Below the pieces are notes generated by a model. That model was not told the DNA's origin. It made no database searches and saw only the letters and a list, made by a program, of their open reading frames with translations. A stretch of DNA of 64,000 nt from positions 1 to 64,000 of the forward strand of contig NZ_VJYB01000004.1 of NCBI RefSeq assembly GCF_030400225.1, read 5' to 3'. Every line of letters begins with the position of its first letter. The first letter of the stretch is position 1. Below, piece by piece: positions 1-11,378 of the stretch. This DNA is from Lactobacillus sp. UCMA15818 (GTDB lineage Bacteria; Bacillota; Bacilli; Lactobacillales; Lactobacillaceae). The translations under genes were made by a program, and so were the position numbers.

Positions 1-50
1 ATGGATTAACTCCAGTCGAATATCGTAAACAGTATCTAGCTAACAATTAA
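1..50 (+). CDS. IS3-family transposase (OrfB), C-terminal end only
   Basis: Reading from base 3, the frame gives GLTPVEYRKQYLANN and then a TAA stop. A GLTPVEYR-type ending is typical of the DDE transposase (OrfB) of IS3/IS150-group insertion sequences. The gene is cut by the window edge, so nothing can be said about its catalytic core or whether it is intact. It is followed at once by a likely IS end and then by a copy of the dispersed repeat. Confidence 0.75.
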   Translation, partial: GLTPVEYRKQYLANN

Positions 51-58
51 AATAAACA

Positions 59-83
59 TGTCCAACTTTTTTAAGGCAGTACA
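59..83 (+). repeat. Probable right inverted-repeat end of the IS element
   Basis: Directly after the transposase stop lies TGTCCAACTTTTT, ending about AAGGCAGTACA. IS3-group elements commonly end in this way shortly after orfB. The left end is outside the window, so the exact boundary and target duplication cannot be checked. Confidence 0.45.
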
Positions 84-90
84 AAGTCGG

Positions 91-241
91 GAAAATTTGA
101 GTACTAACTCGAAATTACGAACATAGCGAGTACTTTGCTATGAGTAATTCGAAGTTAGACGGAGAATTTTGACTTATGAAACACGTTTATACGGAATAAA
201 TAGAGAAACTGAATCAAAATTTAACTTTTGACCCAGCTCTA
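91..241 (+). repeat. Dispersed hairpin repeat, copy A (near full length)
   Basis: The copy has an internal imperfect hairpin, with arms near CTAACTCGAAATTAC and GTAATTCGAAGTTAG and an inner CATAGC/GCTATG pair. A conserved middle reads GACTTATGAAACACG. The end is a hairpin around TCAAAATTTAACTTTTGA flanked by CTG/CAG. Related copies lie near 2.2, 10.4, 11.4, 14.5, 23.2, 25.7, 41.9 and 61.0 kb. This copy lies between the 3' ends of the IS (+) and the PRD regulator (-). Confidence 0.85.
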
Positions 242-290
242 TTTCATCTACCAATAATAAGAAAAATATACGGATAATTTATATTTTTAA

Positions 291-2156
291 TCATTCCATT
301 AATTTCAAGTTATCTAAAAAGTCATTATAGCTCTTGCTCAAAACAATAGTGGTAACCTTTTTTTCTTCTGTCATAATATCTGAAAACTTATCAAATATGT
401 TCCTGAATATTTTAGAATCGTTCTCCCGTACGGCTAATGCAATTACCAGATAAACTTTGTCTTGATCCCAGCTGATTCCCTTTTGGTTAATATACACAAA
501 TCCCTTCGTCTCATTAGACTCCATTCTCAGTGAATGTGGAATTGCAATCTTACCAAATGCGGTTGAAGACATGCTTTCTCTTTGGAGCAAATTAGCGCGG
601 TAATCTGCTTTAGTAACCCCTCCCTGATAAAATTTAGTCGTAATATAGTTAATTACTTCTTCCTTGGAATGCATAGTTGAGTCTATTAAAAAGAATTTTG
701 CATCAAAAAAATTAAATAGTTGATCATTAAAGCTCAGTCTTTCCTTCAGTTCCGTAGTTTCTTGGATTTTATCTCTAATTGCAATAATATCTTTGGCAGT
801 CAAAAAAGGTGAAATATAGACAATTGGAACTTTGGTTTGGATTTTTTTATTGATAGCAATAATAATGTCAACATCACCAATATCCTCTTCACTCGTAACA
901 ACATTTATAATTTCCACTTCCCCACTAAAATTATGCTCAATGCGATTAGCAATTGCTAACAAATCCCCCTGATAATCTGGTGCAACAATTATCACCTTAC
1001 TTTGTCGTTTGTCTTCAATCTGCTCAGCAATTGCATTACCAATATGCATTGCAATATATGCAATTTCATTTTCCGGAACATCCACCCCAACGTAGTCAGA
1101 TATTTTATGAGAAATCAAAACCGCACATTCGTAAATAGTTGGGCTTTGTACCTTGATTGAAGATGCGATCGGGTTATGAATAATCTGCTCATTCTGCAAA
1201 CGCTGAATCAAGCGACTAACGTGAATGGTGAATTGGTTGATATAACCTGAATTTTTTAAATCAATTCGATATATTTTCTTAATATACGCTAAAATTGATT
1301 CGATCAAAAGCAAAGATTCTTCTGGTAAATTATTAAGAATATCAGAACTCCAGCGAGAAACTGAACCATCAATGATCAGACCCAATTGCTTCAAATCATC
1401 TATTTGAAATACCCTGTGTATGTGGGAGTTTTCAATACTTTTTAACAAATTATCAGCAAACTGGCTATTCTGCACCTTTAACCTAGAAACATCATTTTCT
1501 TGAAGATCATAACCATCCGCGACTCGCTGAATCGCAATAGCAATATGTAAAATAATATTGCTCAAGTCAAAAGTATTCAAATAAACATTACTACTTGTCG
1601 CACAATTTTTTGTGATTACAAATAATTGATCAATATTAATCGTCGGAAAATTCTCATTAAGTGTCATTTGATTAATAAAGTTTCCTTCGCTTTCCTTGTA
1701 CAACATGTCAGACAGCATATGTCTTTTATCGCTTTCCTTACCTTTTATACTAAAAAAATCACCATTTGTTTTAATTGTAATATGAAATTTCTGCGTATAA
1801 TTGATTGCAGCATGCACTACGTTCTTTAACGTTGATTCACTAACAAAAAATTCTGCAGCTAAGTCATAGATATTTAACCTCTGCGTGTTGTTTAACAGCT
1901 TATTCAATAATAAAAATATTCGCTCATTTTCATTATTAGGAAAGGTAGTTTTATTTTGTAAATCGTCATTATTAATATATTTTTGATACCTATATCCTAA
2001 TTTAGATGTTCTAAGGTAACTGTTATTGGACAAAGATTTATAATAGTTTTTGACGGTTCGAGGAGAGATATCCAAATATATGGCAAGTTCAGCGACACTA
2101 TGCCAACCAGAATTATCGACCAAATAATCTAACATGAGTTTCTTTTTCTCGCTCAT
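291..2156 (-). CDS. PRD-domain PTS-controlled transcription activator (LicR/ManR type)
   Basis: This 621-residue regulator has an N-terminal winged helix-turn-helix (SEKKKLMLDYL to about residue 60), two PRD domains with conserved histidines (about residues 190-400), an EIIB-like segment, and a C-terminal fructose/mannitol-type EIIA domain with the IPHS histidine at about residue 541. Such proteins switch on sugar operons according to phosphorylation by HPr and EII proteins. The EIIB-like segment (VIIVAPDYQG) lacks the usual cysteine. The start at 2156 follows a strong GGGGGAG site; a longer reading would translate a repeat fragment. It is the last gene of the PTS operon that begins at 5688 and probably controls it. 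Confidence 0.85.
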   Translation of the reverse strand: MSEKKKLMLDYLVDNSGWHSVAELAIYLDISPRTVKNYYKSLSNNSYLRTSKLGYRYQKYINNDDLQNKTTFPNNENERIFLLLNKLLNNTQRLNIYDLAAEFFVSESTLKNVVHAAINYTQKFHITIKTNGDFFSIKGKESDKRHMLSDMLYKESEGNFINQMTLNENFPTINIDQLFVITKNCATSSNVYLNTFDLSNIILHIAIAIQRVADGYDLQENDVSRLKVQNSQFADNLLKSIENSHIHRVFQIDDLKQLGLIIDGSVSRWSSDILNNLPEESLLLIESILAYIKKIYRIDLKNSGYINQFTIHVSRLIQRLQNEQIIHNPIASSIKVQSPTIYECAVLISHKISDYVGVDVPENEIAYIAMHIGNAIAEQIEDKRQSKVIIVAPDYQGDLLAIANRIEHNFSGEVEIINVVTSEEDIGDVDIIIAINKKIQTKVPIVYISPFLTAKDIIAIRDKIQETTELKERLSFNDQLFNFFDAKFFLIDSTMHSKEEVINYITTKFYQGGVTKADYRANLLQRESMSSTAFGKIAIPHSLRMESNETKGFVYINQKGISWDQDKVYLVIALAVRENDSKIFRNIFDKFSDIMTEEKKVTTIVLSKSYNDFLDNLKLME

Positions 2157-2174
2157 TTTGACTCCCCCCTGTTT

Positions 2175-2220
2175 GTTACGAATAAACGTGTTCCATAAGC
2201 CAACATTCTCCATCTAACTT
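2175..2220 (-). repeat. Dispersed hairpin repeat, copy I (fragment)
   Basis: On the minus strand this 46-bp segment matches the core of the repeat family (AAGTTAGATGGAGAAT, then CTTATGGAACACGTTTAT). It ends just upstream of the ribosome site of the PRD regulator, and the terminator-like half is missing. It rules out translation from the upstream ATG at 2213 as the native start. Confidence 0.7.
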
Positions 2221-2263
2221 TGCCAACCTTATACCGCCCTAGGAAAATTGACATGTTTTTTCA

Positions 2264-4071
<1,808 letters not shown>

Positions 4072-4120
4072 ACGTTATCTTCCTCTCCTTGTACTGCAAC
4101 TCAATAACTAACTGACATTG

Positions 4121-5353
4121 TTATTTTTCTTGCTCTTCTTTAATCAGCTGACCATCATAAACTTTTAAAAATGGATAATAGATCATTCCGCCGATAAAGA
4201 AAAGAATCAGCATCAAAACAATCGCACTGATTGAAGGACTGACAATCCAGGTCAAAAATGGATATGGGATGTACCACATCTGCATTAATGCGTGCGGTAT
4301 TACTGACCAACCAGCTTTAAACCATACTGCTGTAATTAATGGCAAAATAAAGCCATTAATCCATAGCGGCAACATCAAATATGGGTTCCAGACAATTGTT
4401 CCAAATACGACAGGCTCATTGATGTTAAAAAGTGATGGCAAGATACATGCTCTTCCAAGAACCTTCAAGCGGTTTGACTTTGTCCAAAACATCATCATCA
4501 AGACTAATGGCAATGTACAACCTACTCCGCCAATCCATGGAAAGCTATAAATCAGTTCACTAGTAAAAATATGCGTCAAAGCTTCCCCATGTGCATATTC
4601 TTGAACATTAGCTGCAATTCCTGCCAACATGATTGGCTGACTGATTGCAGCTAAAACCCAGCCTGAAATCCCCATTGAGTAAATAAAACATTCAAAAAAC
4701 AAAAAGAGTGAAAATCCCCACCAAGTGTCTAGTGAATGCGATAACGGTGAAAAAATAGCAATAACAACTTGATATAAATCAAAATTCAAAATATATGATA
4801 AGATCCACCCAGTTCCAATTACTATAATAATTGGTAGCATAGAATCAAACCAAGAAGTAACAAAGTCTGGTAGTGCGGTATCCTCACTAAAGAAACTAAA
4901 TTTACCGAAAAGCTCCATAATCAAGGCAACAAAAATTCCAACGACTAATGCAACAAACATCCCACCGGCGCCTAATTCTGAAAACTTGTAAGAAATCACA
5001 GAACCAGATTCATTCCATGTTGGATTAGCCAACATCAAGAACAAGGCAACTGATGATAAACCAGCAATAATTCTTTGTTTATTTAACTTTCGGTATTCCA
5101 TAAAATTAAATGGAAACAAAAATGAAATAAAAATCGATGCTAATCCAAATGTAAAACTGCTGATTGGTGATAAATCAGGCCACCACTTCCAAAAATTCTG
5201 TGGGATATCAAGTAACGTAATCAGTGAGCCAACAAAAATAAATGGTAGAACCTGCAAAATGGAATTTTTAATGGTAACTATCCATCCATTACTGGCAATC
5301 TTCTGGGCTTTTGGTGCAAAATCATTGTTCAGTACACTCATAAACTTATTCAT
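4121..5353 (-). CDS. PTS lactose/cellobiose-family EIIC permease
   Basis: A 410-residue integral membrane protein with many hydrophobic segments. It contains the substrate-domain motifs of the Lac/Chb EIIC family (INEPVVFGTIVWNPYLMLP near residue 310). It forms the membrane channel that works with the neighbouring EIIB and EIIA. It begins after a strong AAGGAGG site 29 bp downstream of EIIB. The likely substrate class is a beta-glucoside or related glycoside, given the two GH1 genes nearby. Confidence 0.88.
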   Translation of the reverse strand: MNKFMSVLNNDFAPKAQKIASNGWIVTIKNSILQVLPFIFVGSLITLLDIPQNFWKWWPDLSPISSFTFGLASIFISFLFPFNFMEYRKLNKQRIIAGLSSVALFLMLANPTWNESGSVISYKFSELGAGGMFVALVVGIFVALIMELFGKFSFFSEDTALPDFVTSWFDSMLPIIIVIGTGWILSYILNFDLYQVVIAIFSPLSHSLDTWWGFSLFLFFECFIYSMGISGWVLAAISQPIMLAGIAANVQEYAHGEALTHIFTSELIYSFPWIGGVGCTLPLVLMMMFWTKSNRLKVLGRACILPSLFNINEPVVFGTIVWNPYLMLPLWINGFILPLITAVWFKAGWSVIPHALMQMWYIPYPFLTWIVSPSISAIVLMLILFFIGGMIYYPFLKVYDGQLIKEEQEK

Positions 5354-5382
5354 ACCATTGACCTCCTTCTTAGCAATAGGTT

Positions 5383-5688
5383 TTATTCAATTTCAGATTT
5401 AATGTGGTTGATTGCAGCAGCTCCGTCTAATATTGAATAATAATCCGCTCTCATAAGAATTGTTGTCACGTTGGAGGGAACTTGTTCTTTCAACGCATCA
5501 AACTCTGCTTTCAAATGCGGTCCAACTAACAACACATCAATATCACTAGAATAGTCGGAAAGTTCCGCCTCACTGCGAGCCTTGATAATATAATCCAAAT
5601 TCTCTTTTTTTGCTGCCTTACGCATGTTTGCTGCCATAAATCCTGATGATGCTCCTGATCCACAAATCAATAAGACTTTTAAGCTCAT
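5383..5688 (-). CDS. PTS lactose/cellobiose-family EIIB component
   Basis: A 101-residue cytoplasmic EIIB. The phosphocysteine lies in the N-terminal LLICGSGASSGF loop (Cys9), the standard site for this family. It is the first gene of the operon EIIB-EIIC-EIIA-GH1-PRD regulator. Its upstream region holds a palindrome and a partial cre-like sequence. Confidence 0.9.
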   Translation of the reverse strand: MSLKVLLICGSGASSGFMAANMRKAAKKENLDYIIKARSEAELSDYSSDIDVLLVGPHLKAEFDALKEQVPSNVTTILMRADYYSILDGAAAINHIKSEIE

Positions 5689-5726
5689 AATAACCTCTCC
5701 CTTGATTTAATTTTTTCTACATCTAT

Positions 5727-5783
5727 ATAATAATGCGCTTTCATCAAAGGATAAATTTTATTTTTGCACGGCATGGTGCAAAA
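5727..5783 (-). promoter_or_regulatory. Promoter region with palindromic activator site upstream of the EIIB operon
   Basis: TTTTGCAC and GTGCAAAA form a perfect 8-bp inverted repeat with a 6-bp spacer (5762-5783). On the minus strand it lies about 40 bp upstream of a TATTAT -10 (5727-5732), and there is no good -35. Weak promoters with an upstream palindrome suit an activator such as the PRD regulator encoded at the end of this operon. A TGAAAGCG half of a cre-like box lies beside the -10. Confidence 0.5.
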
Positions 5784-5791
5784 TAATAACG

Positions 5792-5852
5792 CAAAAGCTC
5801 AAACAAATAAGAATCAGCCTCATAGGAGAACTGAACCTTATCTGCTTGAGCT
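5792..5852 (-). terminator. Terminator after the second GH1 gene
   Basis: On the minus strand a long imperfect hairpin with arms near AGCTCAAGCAGATAAG and CTTATTTGTTTGAGCT is followed by TTTT. It lies 73 bp past the stop of the GH1 gene at 5925 and separates it from the next operon. Confidence 0.65.
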
Positions 5853-5924
5853 TTGCTTAATCTTAAAGAATCCTTTACTTACCATGTTAAATCTGTCATC
5901 TAACTCTCAATATTAGTTCGTTTG

Positions 5925-7421
<1,497 letters not shown>

Positions 7422-7434
7422 TCAATACCTTTTA

Positions 7435-9285
7435 TTAATTTAATATGGTTCCGTTTTTAACCTGCCCAAGATTTGCTAATTGAATAGTCTTACCATTGTC
7501 GTTTGTAACAATAAGCATAGTCGTTAAATCATATCCCATTTTTTCAATCTTGGAACGATCTACTCTTACGATTGGTTCTCCCGCTCGAACTCTATCTCCT
7601 TGTTTGACTAAAACATCAAATCCCTCCCCCTTCAAATTCACCGTGTCAATCCCAATGTGGACCAAAAGCTCAACTCCTTCTTCTGTTAGGACCCCAAAAG
7701 CGTGACCTGTTGGGAATAGTGTTGTTAAAGTTCCATTAGCTGGAGAACAAATGAAATCATTTTCAAGTTTTAGCGCAATACCATCACCCAACATTTTGTT
7801 AGCAAAAGTTTCATCATTTACTTTTTTCAAATCCATTAGAGTTCCATCACTAATTGCAACAATTGCGTCATCTTGATATACCTTTTGAACAGGTTTCGTT
7901 ACGCTTGGTTTCTCTTTTTGCTCAATTCCCAAAATAAAAGTTACAGCACAAGATGTTATAATCGCTGCCACAATAGCTATAACAATTGCTAAAATAGTTT
8001 CTTTGAAAATTGGAAGAGCTAAAATATTTGAGTATCCCATAATATATACTTTTGCCCCTAATAAGCTAGCTATTGCTCCCCCAACAAAGCCTCCCGCCAT
8101 AACACCATACATTGGCCTTTTGTATTTCAAATTGACGCCGTAAATTGCAGGCTCGGCAACCCCTGCCACAATACAGCCAATTGCAATAGAAATATACTCA
8201 CTTCTAAGTTGTTTATTCTTGATACGCGCAGCAACCCCTAAGCTGGATCCTCCTTCTGCCATATTATGCAAAATAAATGCAGGTCTCAATATCGTATCAT
8301 ATCCAGGATTGGTTAAGAGTTGCGCCATAAAAGGTGCCAGAGCAGTATGCATCCCAGCCATAACCATCCATGGAAGGCAGGCAGCCAATGTACCTACAGC
8401 AAGCGGGCCCATACTTCCATTCAGAAACATGAAGAAATTCGCAATGCCCTCACCTAAAATATTACCCAGCGGTCCTAATGCAATATATCCTAATATCCCA
8501 GATACTAAAATTGTCCCCATTCCAACAAAAACCGATCTAAAAATACCAGGAACGATTTTGTTAAAGAAACGTTCTAAGTGATAGGCCACAAAGGCAAGCA
8601 ACAATGCAGGTAACAAACTCGTTCCATACGATAACAACGGAACATTTATTCCAAATAAATCAATTGACTTGCCAGCTGTGACTAACGCAGTATAGTTTCC
8701 ATGAAGTAATGCTGCCGCGGCAATCATTGAATAGACTGGTGTTCCACCTAATTTTGTAGCGGCACCATATGCTACAATAATCGGCATGAAATAAAAAGGG
8801 GCATCTGCAATAGCTGAGAGTAACATGTACGAACTACTCTTCGTATATGCAGTATTGACAAAGGTAACAATTAAAAGTAACACCACTTTTAACATTCCAC
8901 CAGCTACCAACCCCGGAATTAATGGTGTCACTGAAGCAGAAATATAACCAATAAATTTATTGCCTGCCGTTTTCCAAGTCAATTTTTCTTTACTCCCAGA
9001 TAAGTCATCCAGATTTTCATTGATAGTTTCCCCACCACTTATACCCAAATCTTTAATCAGAGCTTCATAAGTCGGAAGTAAATGTTGCCCAAGTATCACC
9101 ATATACTGCTCACCTGCATATATGACTCCTAAGACACCTGGAAGATTTTCAAGTGCCTCCTTATCTGCTTTTGAAACATCTTTTAACTTAAATCTAAGCC
9201 TAGTCATACAATGGTTAACCACTTGGATATTTTCCGCACCTCCGACATTTTTTACAATGTCAGAAGATAATTTTTTGTAGTCCAT
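7435..9285 (-). CDS. PTS beta-glucoside-specific EIIBCA (BglF type)
   Basis: A 616-residue fused permease in the order B-C-A. The EIIB cysteine is in NHCMTRLRF (Cys26). The EIIC membrane domain follows (about 110-460), then a glucose-type EIIA domain with the LLVHIGIDTV histidine at about 543. It imports and phosphorylates beta-glucosides such as salicin, arbutin or cellobiose-type sugars. The start at 9285 follows AGGATGGG and matches the family's N-terminus (MDYKKLSSDIVKNVGG). It forms an operon with the downstream GH1 gene and has a promoter overlapped by a cre box. The divergent RpiR gene is the likely local regulator. Confidence 0.92.
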   Translation of the reverse strand: MDYKKLSSDIVKNVGGAENIQVVNHCMTRLRFKLKDVSKADKEALENLPGVLGVIYAGEQYMVILGQHLLPTYEALIKDLGISGGETINENLDDLSGSKEKLTWKTAGNKFIGYISASVTPLIPGLVAGGMLKVVLLLIVTFVNTAYTKSSSYMLLSAIADAPFYFMPIIVAYGAATKLGGTPVYSMIAAAALLHGNYTALVTAGKSIDLFGINVPLLSYGTSLLPALLLAFVAYHLERFFNKIVPGIFRSVFVGMGTILVSGILGYIALGPLGNILGEGIANFFMFLNGSMGPLAVGTLAACLPWMVMAGMHTALAPFMAQLLTNPGYDTILRPAFILHNMAEGGSSLGVAARIKNKQLRSEYISIAIGCIVAGVAEPAIYGVNLKYKRPMYGVMAGGFVGGAIASLLGAKVYIMGYSNILALPIFKETILAIVIAIVAAIITSCAVTFILGIEQKEKPSVTKPVQKVYQDDAIVAISDGTLMDLKKVNDETFANKMLGDGIALKLENDFICSPANGTLTTLFPTGHAFGVLTEEGVELLVHIGIDTVNLKGEGFDVLVKQGDRVRAGEPIVRVDRSKIEKMGYDLTTMLIVTNDNGKTIQLANLGQVKNGTILN

Positions 9286-9349
9286 AATCACCCATCCTAT
9301 TCTTTTGATAGTTTTGTCAATATATAATGGCAATTTTGTTAACAAATGA

Positions 9350-9378
9350 ATTCTATCACCCTAGGAAAGCGCTGTCAA
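9350..9378 (-). promoter_or_regulatory. Promoter of the bglF-type operon overlapped by a cre box
   Basis: On the minus strand TTGACA (9373-9378), a 17-bp spacer and TAGAAT (9350-9355) form a near-consensus promoter. GGAAAGCGCTGTCA at 9364-9377 matches 13 of 14 positions of the CcpA cre consensus and covers the -35 and spacer. Direct catabolite repression is the natural reading. Confidence 0.75.
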
Positions 9379-9394
9379 TATTATTTTATATTTT

Positions 9395-9423
9395 TTGACA
9401 ATTTTGCCAAAACGCTCTAGACT
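9395..9423 (+). promoter_or_regulatory. Promoter of the RpiR-family regulator gene
   Basis: TTGACA (9395-9400), a 17-bp spacer and TAGACT (9418-9423) lie 32 bp before the regulator's ATG. The promoter is divergent from, and adjacent to, the bglF-type promoter. Confidence 0.6.
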
Positions 9424-9454
9424 ATTGTTAAACTCTATACAAGGAAAATACTCT

Positions 9455-10210
9455 ATGGAAATTATTGAAACTATAAAAAAACACCAACCAGATTTTTCCA
9501 AAACCGAATTAGCAGTCAGCAACTATATCCTTAAAAATTTAGATCATATTGAAACCTTCACAATTACAAAGCTTGCAGATCGATCAGGAACATCAACTTC
9601 CGCTGTACTTCGTTTTTGTCAAAGCATGGGATTTAAGGGTTACAAGGACTTTCGTTTTGAACTCATCTCCTCTTTACGAACAATGCGCCATCTAAGTACA
9701 GATAAGAACTATAATAATTCACAATTTTTTAATTATTATATTGATTCCATTAATCAGCTTGAACAGTTAGATCAAGAACTATTAAAAAATTTAGTAGTTG
9801 CCCTGATGAGTCCAACCACTAATTATATAGTCGGAGTACACTTTTCAGCCTTACCTGCCAAGGGACTTTTTCTTGGGTTGGAAGATCTGGGCATAATATC
9901 CTTGTATGCAAATGACTATATCAGTGCTTCGCATTTAACAAATACTTTAAAAGATGAAGATACAATCGTCCTTTTCTCCATAAGTGGAAGCAAGCAAAAC
10001 TTCACTAATTTCTTATCATCAGTAACTTCCAATATGCCTAAAAATTCATTTCTTATCACCATGAATCCTAAGGCAGAATTGAATACTTTCTTTACTCAAA
10101 CTATTGTTTTACCTGGTTACAGTTTTTCAAATCGCTCGGTCGTCGATATACAAACTATACCTATGATGCTTGTTGAGGTTTTATTGAATATGATTCATGA
10201 TAAACAGTAA
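9455..10210 (+). CDS. RpiR/MurR-family sugar-phosphate-responsive regulator
   Basis: A 251-residue protein with an N-terminal RpiR helix-turn-helix (TITKLADRSGTSTSAVLRF, about residues 38-60) and a C-terminal SIS sugar-phosphate-binding domain (VLFSISGSKQNF region). Such proteins sense phosphosugars and usually repress nearby sugar genes. It is divergent from the bglF-GH1 operon and probably controls it. The start at 9455 follows AAGGAAA and matches the usual family N-terminus; the reading could extend upstream only into the promoter. Confidence 0.85.
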   Translation: MEIIETIKKHQPDFSKTELAVSNYILKNLDHIETFTITKLADRSGTSTSAVLRFCQSMGFKGYKDFRFELISSLRTMRHLSTDKNYNNSQFFNYYIDSINQLEQLDQELLKNLVVALMSPTTNYIVGVHFSALPAKGLFLGLEDLGIISLYANDYISASHLTNTLKDEDTIVLFSISGSKQNFTNFLSSVTSNMPKNSFLITMNPKAELNTFFTQTIVLPGYSFSNRSVVDIQTIPMMLVEVLLNMIHDKQ

Positions 10211-10329
10211 GATCCCTTATTAAAAATAATTTGTTAAATGTATACCAAACTTGCTTATTTTTAGGTTAGTTACTTCCCATTTTCACCAGCTCAACTTCAA
10301 AAAAAACGAAGACCGTGTACAAAATGCAC

Positions 10330-10455
10330 AGGAATATTTGAGTACCAACTAGAAATTGCGAACATCGTGAGTATTTTGCTATGAGTTAGACGGAGAATTT
10401 TGAATTATGAAATACGTTTATATGGAATAAATAGAGGTGCTGAATCAAAATTTAA
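10330..10455 (+). repeat. Dispersed hairpin repeat, copy B (3' arm lost)
   Basis: It matches copy A from GAGTACCAACTAGAAATT through TATGGAATAAATAGAG and CTGAATCAAAATTTAA, then diverges. The final hairpin arm is missing, so it should not work as that terminator. It lies downstream of the RpiR gene in the same direction. Confidence 0.75.
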
Positions 10456-10524
10456 GTACAAGAAAACAACCGCAAAATATTGCTTTAAAAAAATTGCAGA
10501 AAGAGCTATTATGCAGTTGGGAGT

Positions 10525-10810
10525 AAGCTAATTTTCACTTTTAATGGACTTCGAGTCCGCGTATGCGTAAACATACTTGGTGTTGGCTATAGAGCCATGG
10601 CGAAAAGACACTTTAAAGTCCTGTTCATACAGGCAATAATCGCGACTTTATTTCGTTTAGGGAGAGGTCGCTTTTTTAAGCAGTAATAGTAATCAACAAT
10701 GTGATTAGGCATGGCAGCCTTTTGCCGAATCATATTTGTGCATAGAAAGTAAAGGAAGTCATTTTAAAATACGGACTCGAAGTTCCAGGGGCTATAGTCG
10801 ACCTTAGCTT
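10525..10810 (+). ncRNA. Candidate structured RNA with paired ends (class not identified)
   Basis: No coding frame of note crosses this region. Its ends pair: TGGACTTCGAGTCCG (10545-10559) is complementary to CGGACTCGAAGTTCCA (10772-10787), 15 pairs with one bulge. An outer AAGCTAA (10525-10531) pairs with TTAGCTT (10804-10810). Inside are several local hairpins: GTATG/CATAC, TGGCT/AGCCA, CCTG/CAGG, GCGAC/GTCGC and GATTAGGCA/TGCCGAATC. That is a multi-branched fold closed by a long helix. The strand is uncertain because DNA inverted repeats are symmetric; plus is chosen for the TATTAT at 10508. I could not match it to tmRNA, RNase P, SRP or 6S RNA motifs. Confidence 0.5.
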
Positions 10811-10837
10811 CACTTTCAGTGTAAAACAAAAAGTTCT

Positions 10838-10882
10838 GGTATTAACTGATTTTCACCAATTAATACCAGAACTAATCTTGGA
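10838..10882. repeat. Perfect 14-bp inverted repeat
   Basis: AGTTCTGGTATTAA and TTAATACCAGAACT face each other across a 14-bp loop, just after the candidate structured RNA. On the minus strand it is followed by TTTTTG, so it may be a terminator in that direction; on the plus strand no T-run follows. Confidence 0.6.
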
Positions 10883-11011
10883 TTGTTTACTATTTATTGC
10901 TTCTTAATTTTAAGATTCTTTTTTACTTACACTATTTACCTTATTATATAAATCATATCTATTTTAATTCCCTGCTTATGTTGTAAGTTTTTCAATGTAT
11001 TAGTAAAAAGT

Positions 11012-11077
11012 GAACAAATTACCGCTTGCATGGGGTACAACGTATTGACTGGACTCCAACCGAGTACTAATTTGCTC
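11012..11077 (-). terminator. Hairpin with T-run after the 44-codon gene
   Basis: On the minus strand GAGCAAATTA and TAATTTGTTC pair around an inner structure and are followed by ACTTTTTAC. It lies 14 bp past the stop of the small gene at 11091 and fits a terminator, though the loop is long. Confidence 0.45.
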
Positions 11078-11090
11078 GCTTTAATAAAAG

Positions 11091-11225
11091 CTAAATTGAA
11101 TTAATATCATTTTTCAAGGCATTTAAGATATTGGAAAAATCTGTTGGAGATACATGTCTTTCTTCTAGAACACTCTTAATATCGTCGATTCTTATACAAA
11201 TTAACTTTTTTTCTGCTGTTGTCAT
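11091..11225 (-). CDS. Small conserved-looking protein of unknown function, 44 residues
   Basis: The frame starts at ATG 11225 after a near-perfect ribosome site, AAGGAGGTGATTGAA. It encodes MTTAEKKLICIRIDD followed by an amphipathic helical part ending NALKNDINSI. It is mostly charged, with no signal peptide or membrane segment. A plausible promoter lies at 11303-11331 and a hairpin with T-run lies downstream, so it looks like a monocistronic gene. I do not recognise the family. Confidence 0.65.
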   Translation of the reverse strand: MTTAEKKLICIRIDDIKSVLEERHVSPTDFSNILNALKNDINSI

Positions 11226-11302
11226 TTCAATCACCTCCTTAAGCTGTTGCAAGAAAGTTCGCAAAGGTAATCTAAATCATTTTTAGGCTTCCCTAATTTA
11301 TT

Positions 11303-11331
11303 ATTTTAATACATAAAACTTAAATAAGCAA
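11303..11331 (-). promoter_or_regulatory. Promoter of the 44-codon gene
   Basis: On the minus strand TTGCTT (11326-11331), a 17-bp spacer and TAAAAT (11303-11308) lie about 78 bp before the ATG. Confidence 0.45.
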
Positions 11332-11378
11332 TTGAGTTGCCGTAAAATTTTAATTTTCTTTTGTACTCTGAAATTCTA

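Noticed and set aside
10525-10810. Known housekeeping RNA (tmRNA, RNase P, SRP, 6S)
   Set aside because: The conserved sequence blocks of these RNAs are missing; only the paired ends and hairpins are visible.
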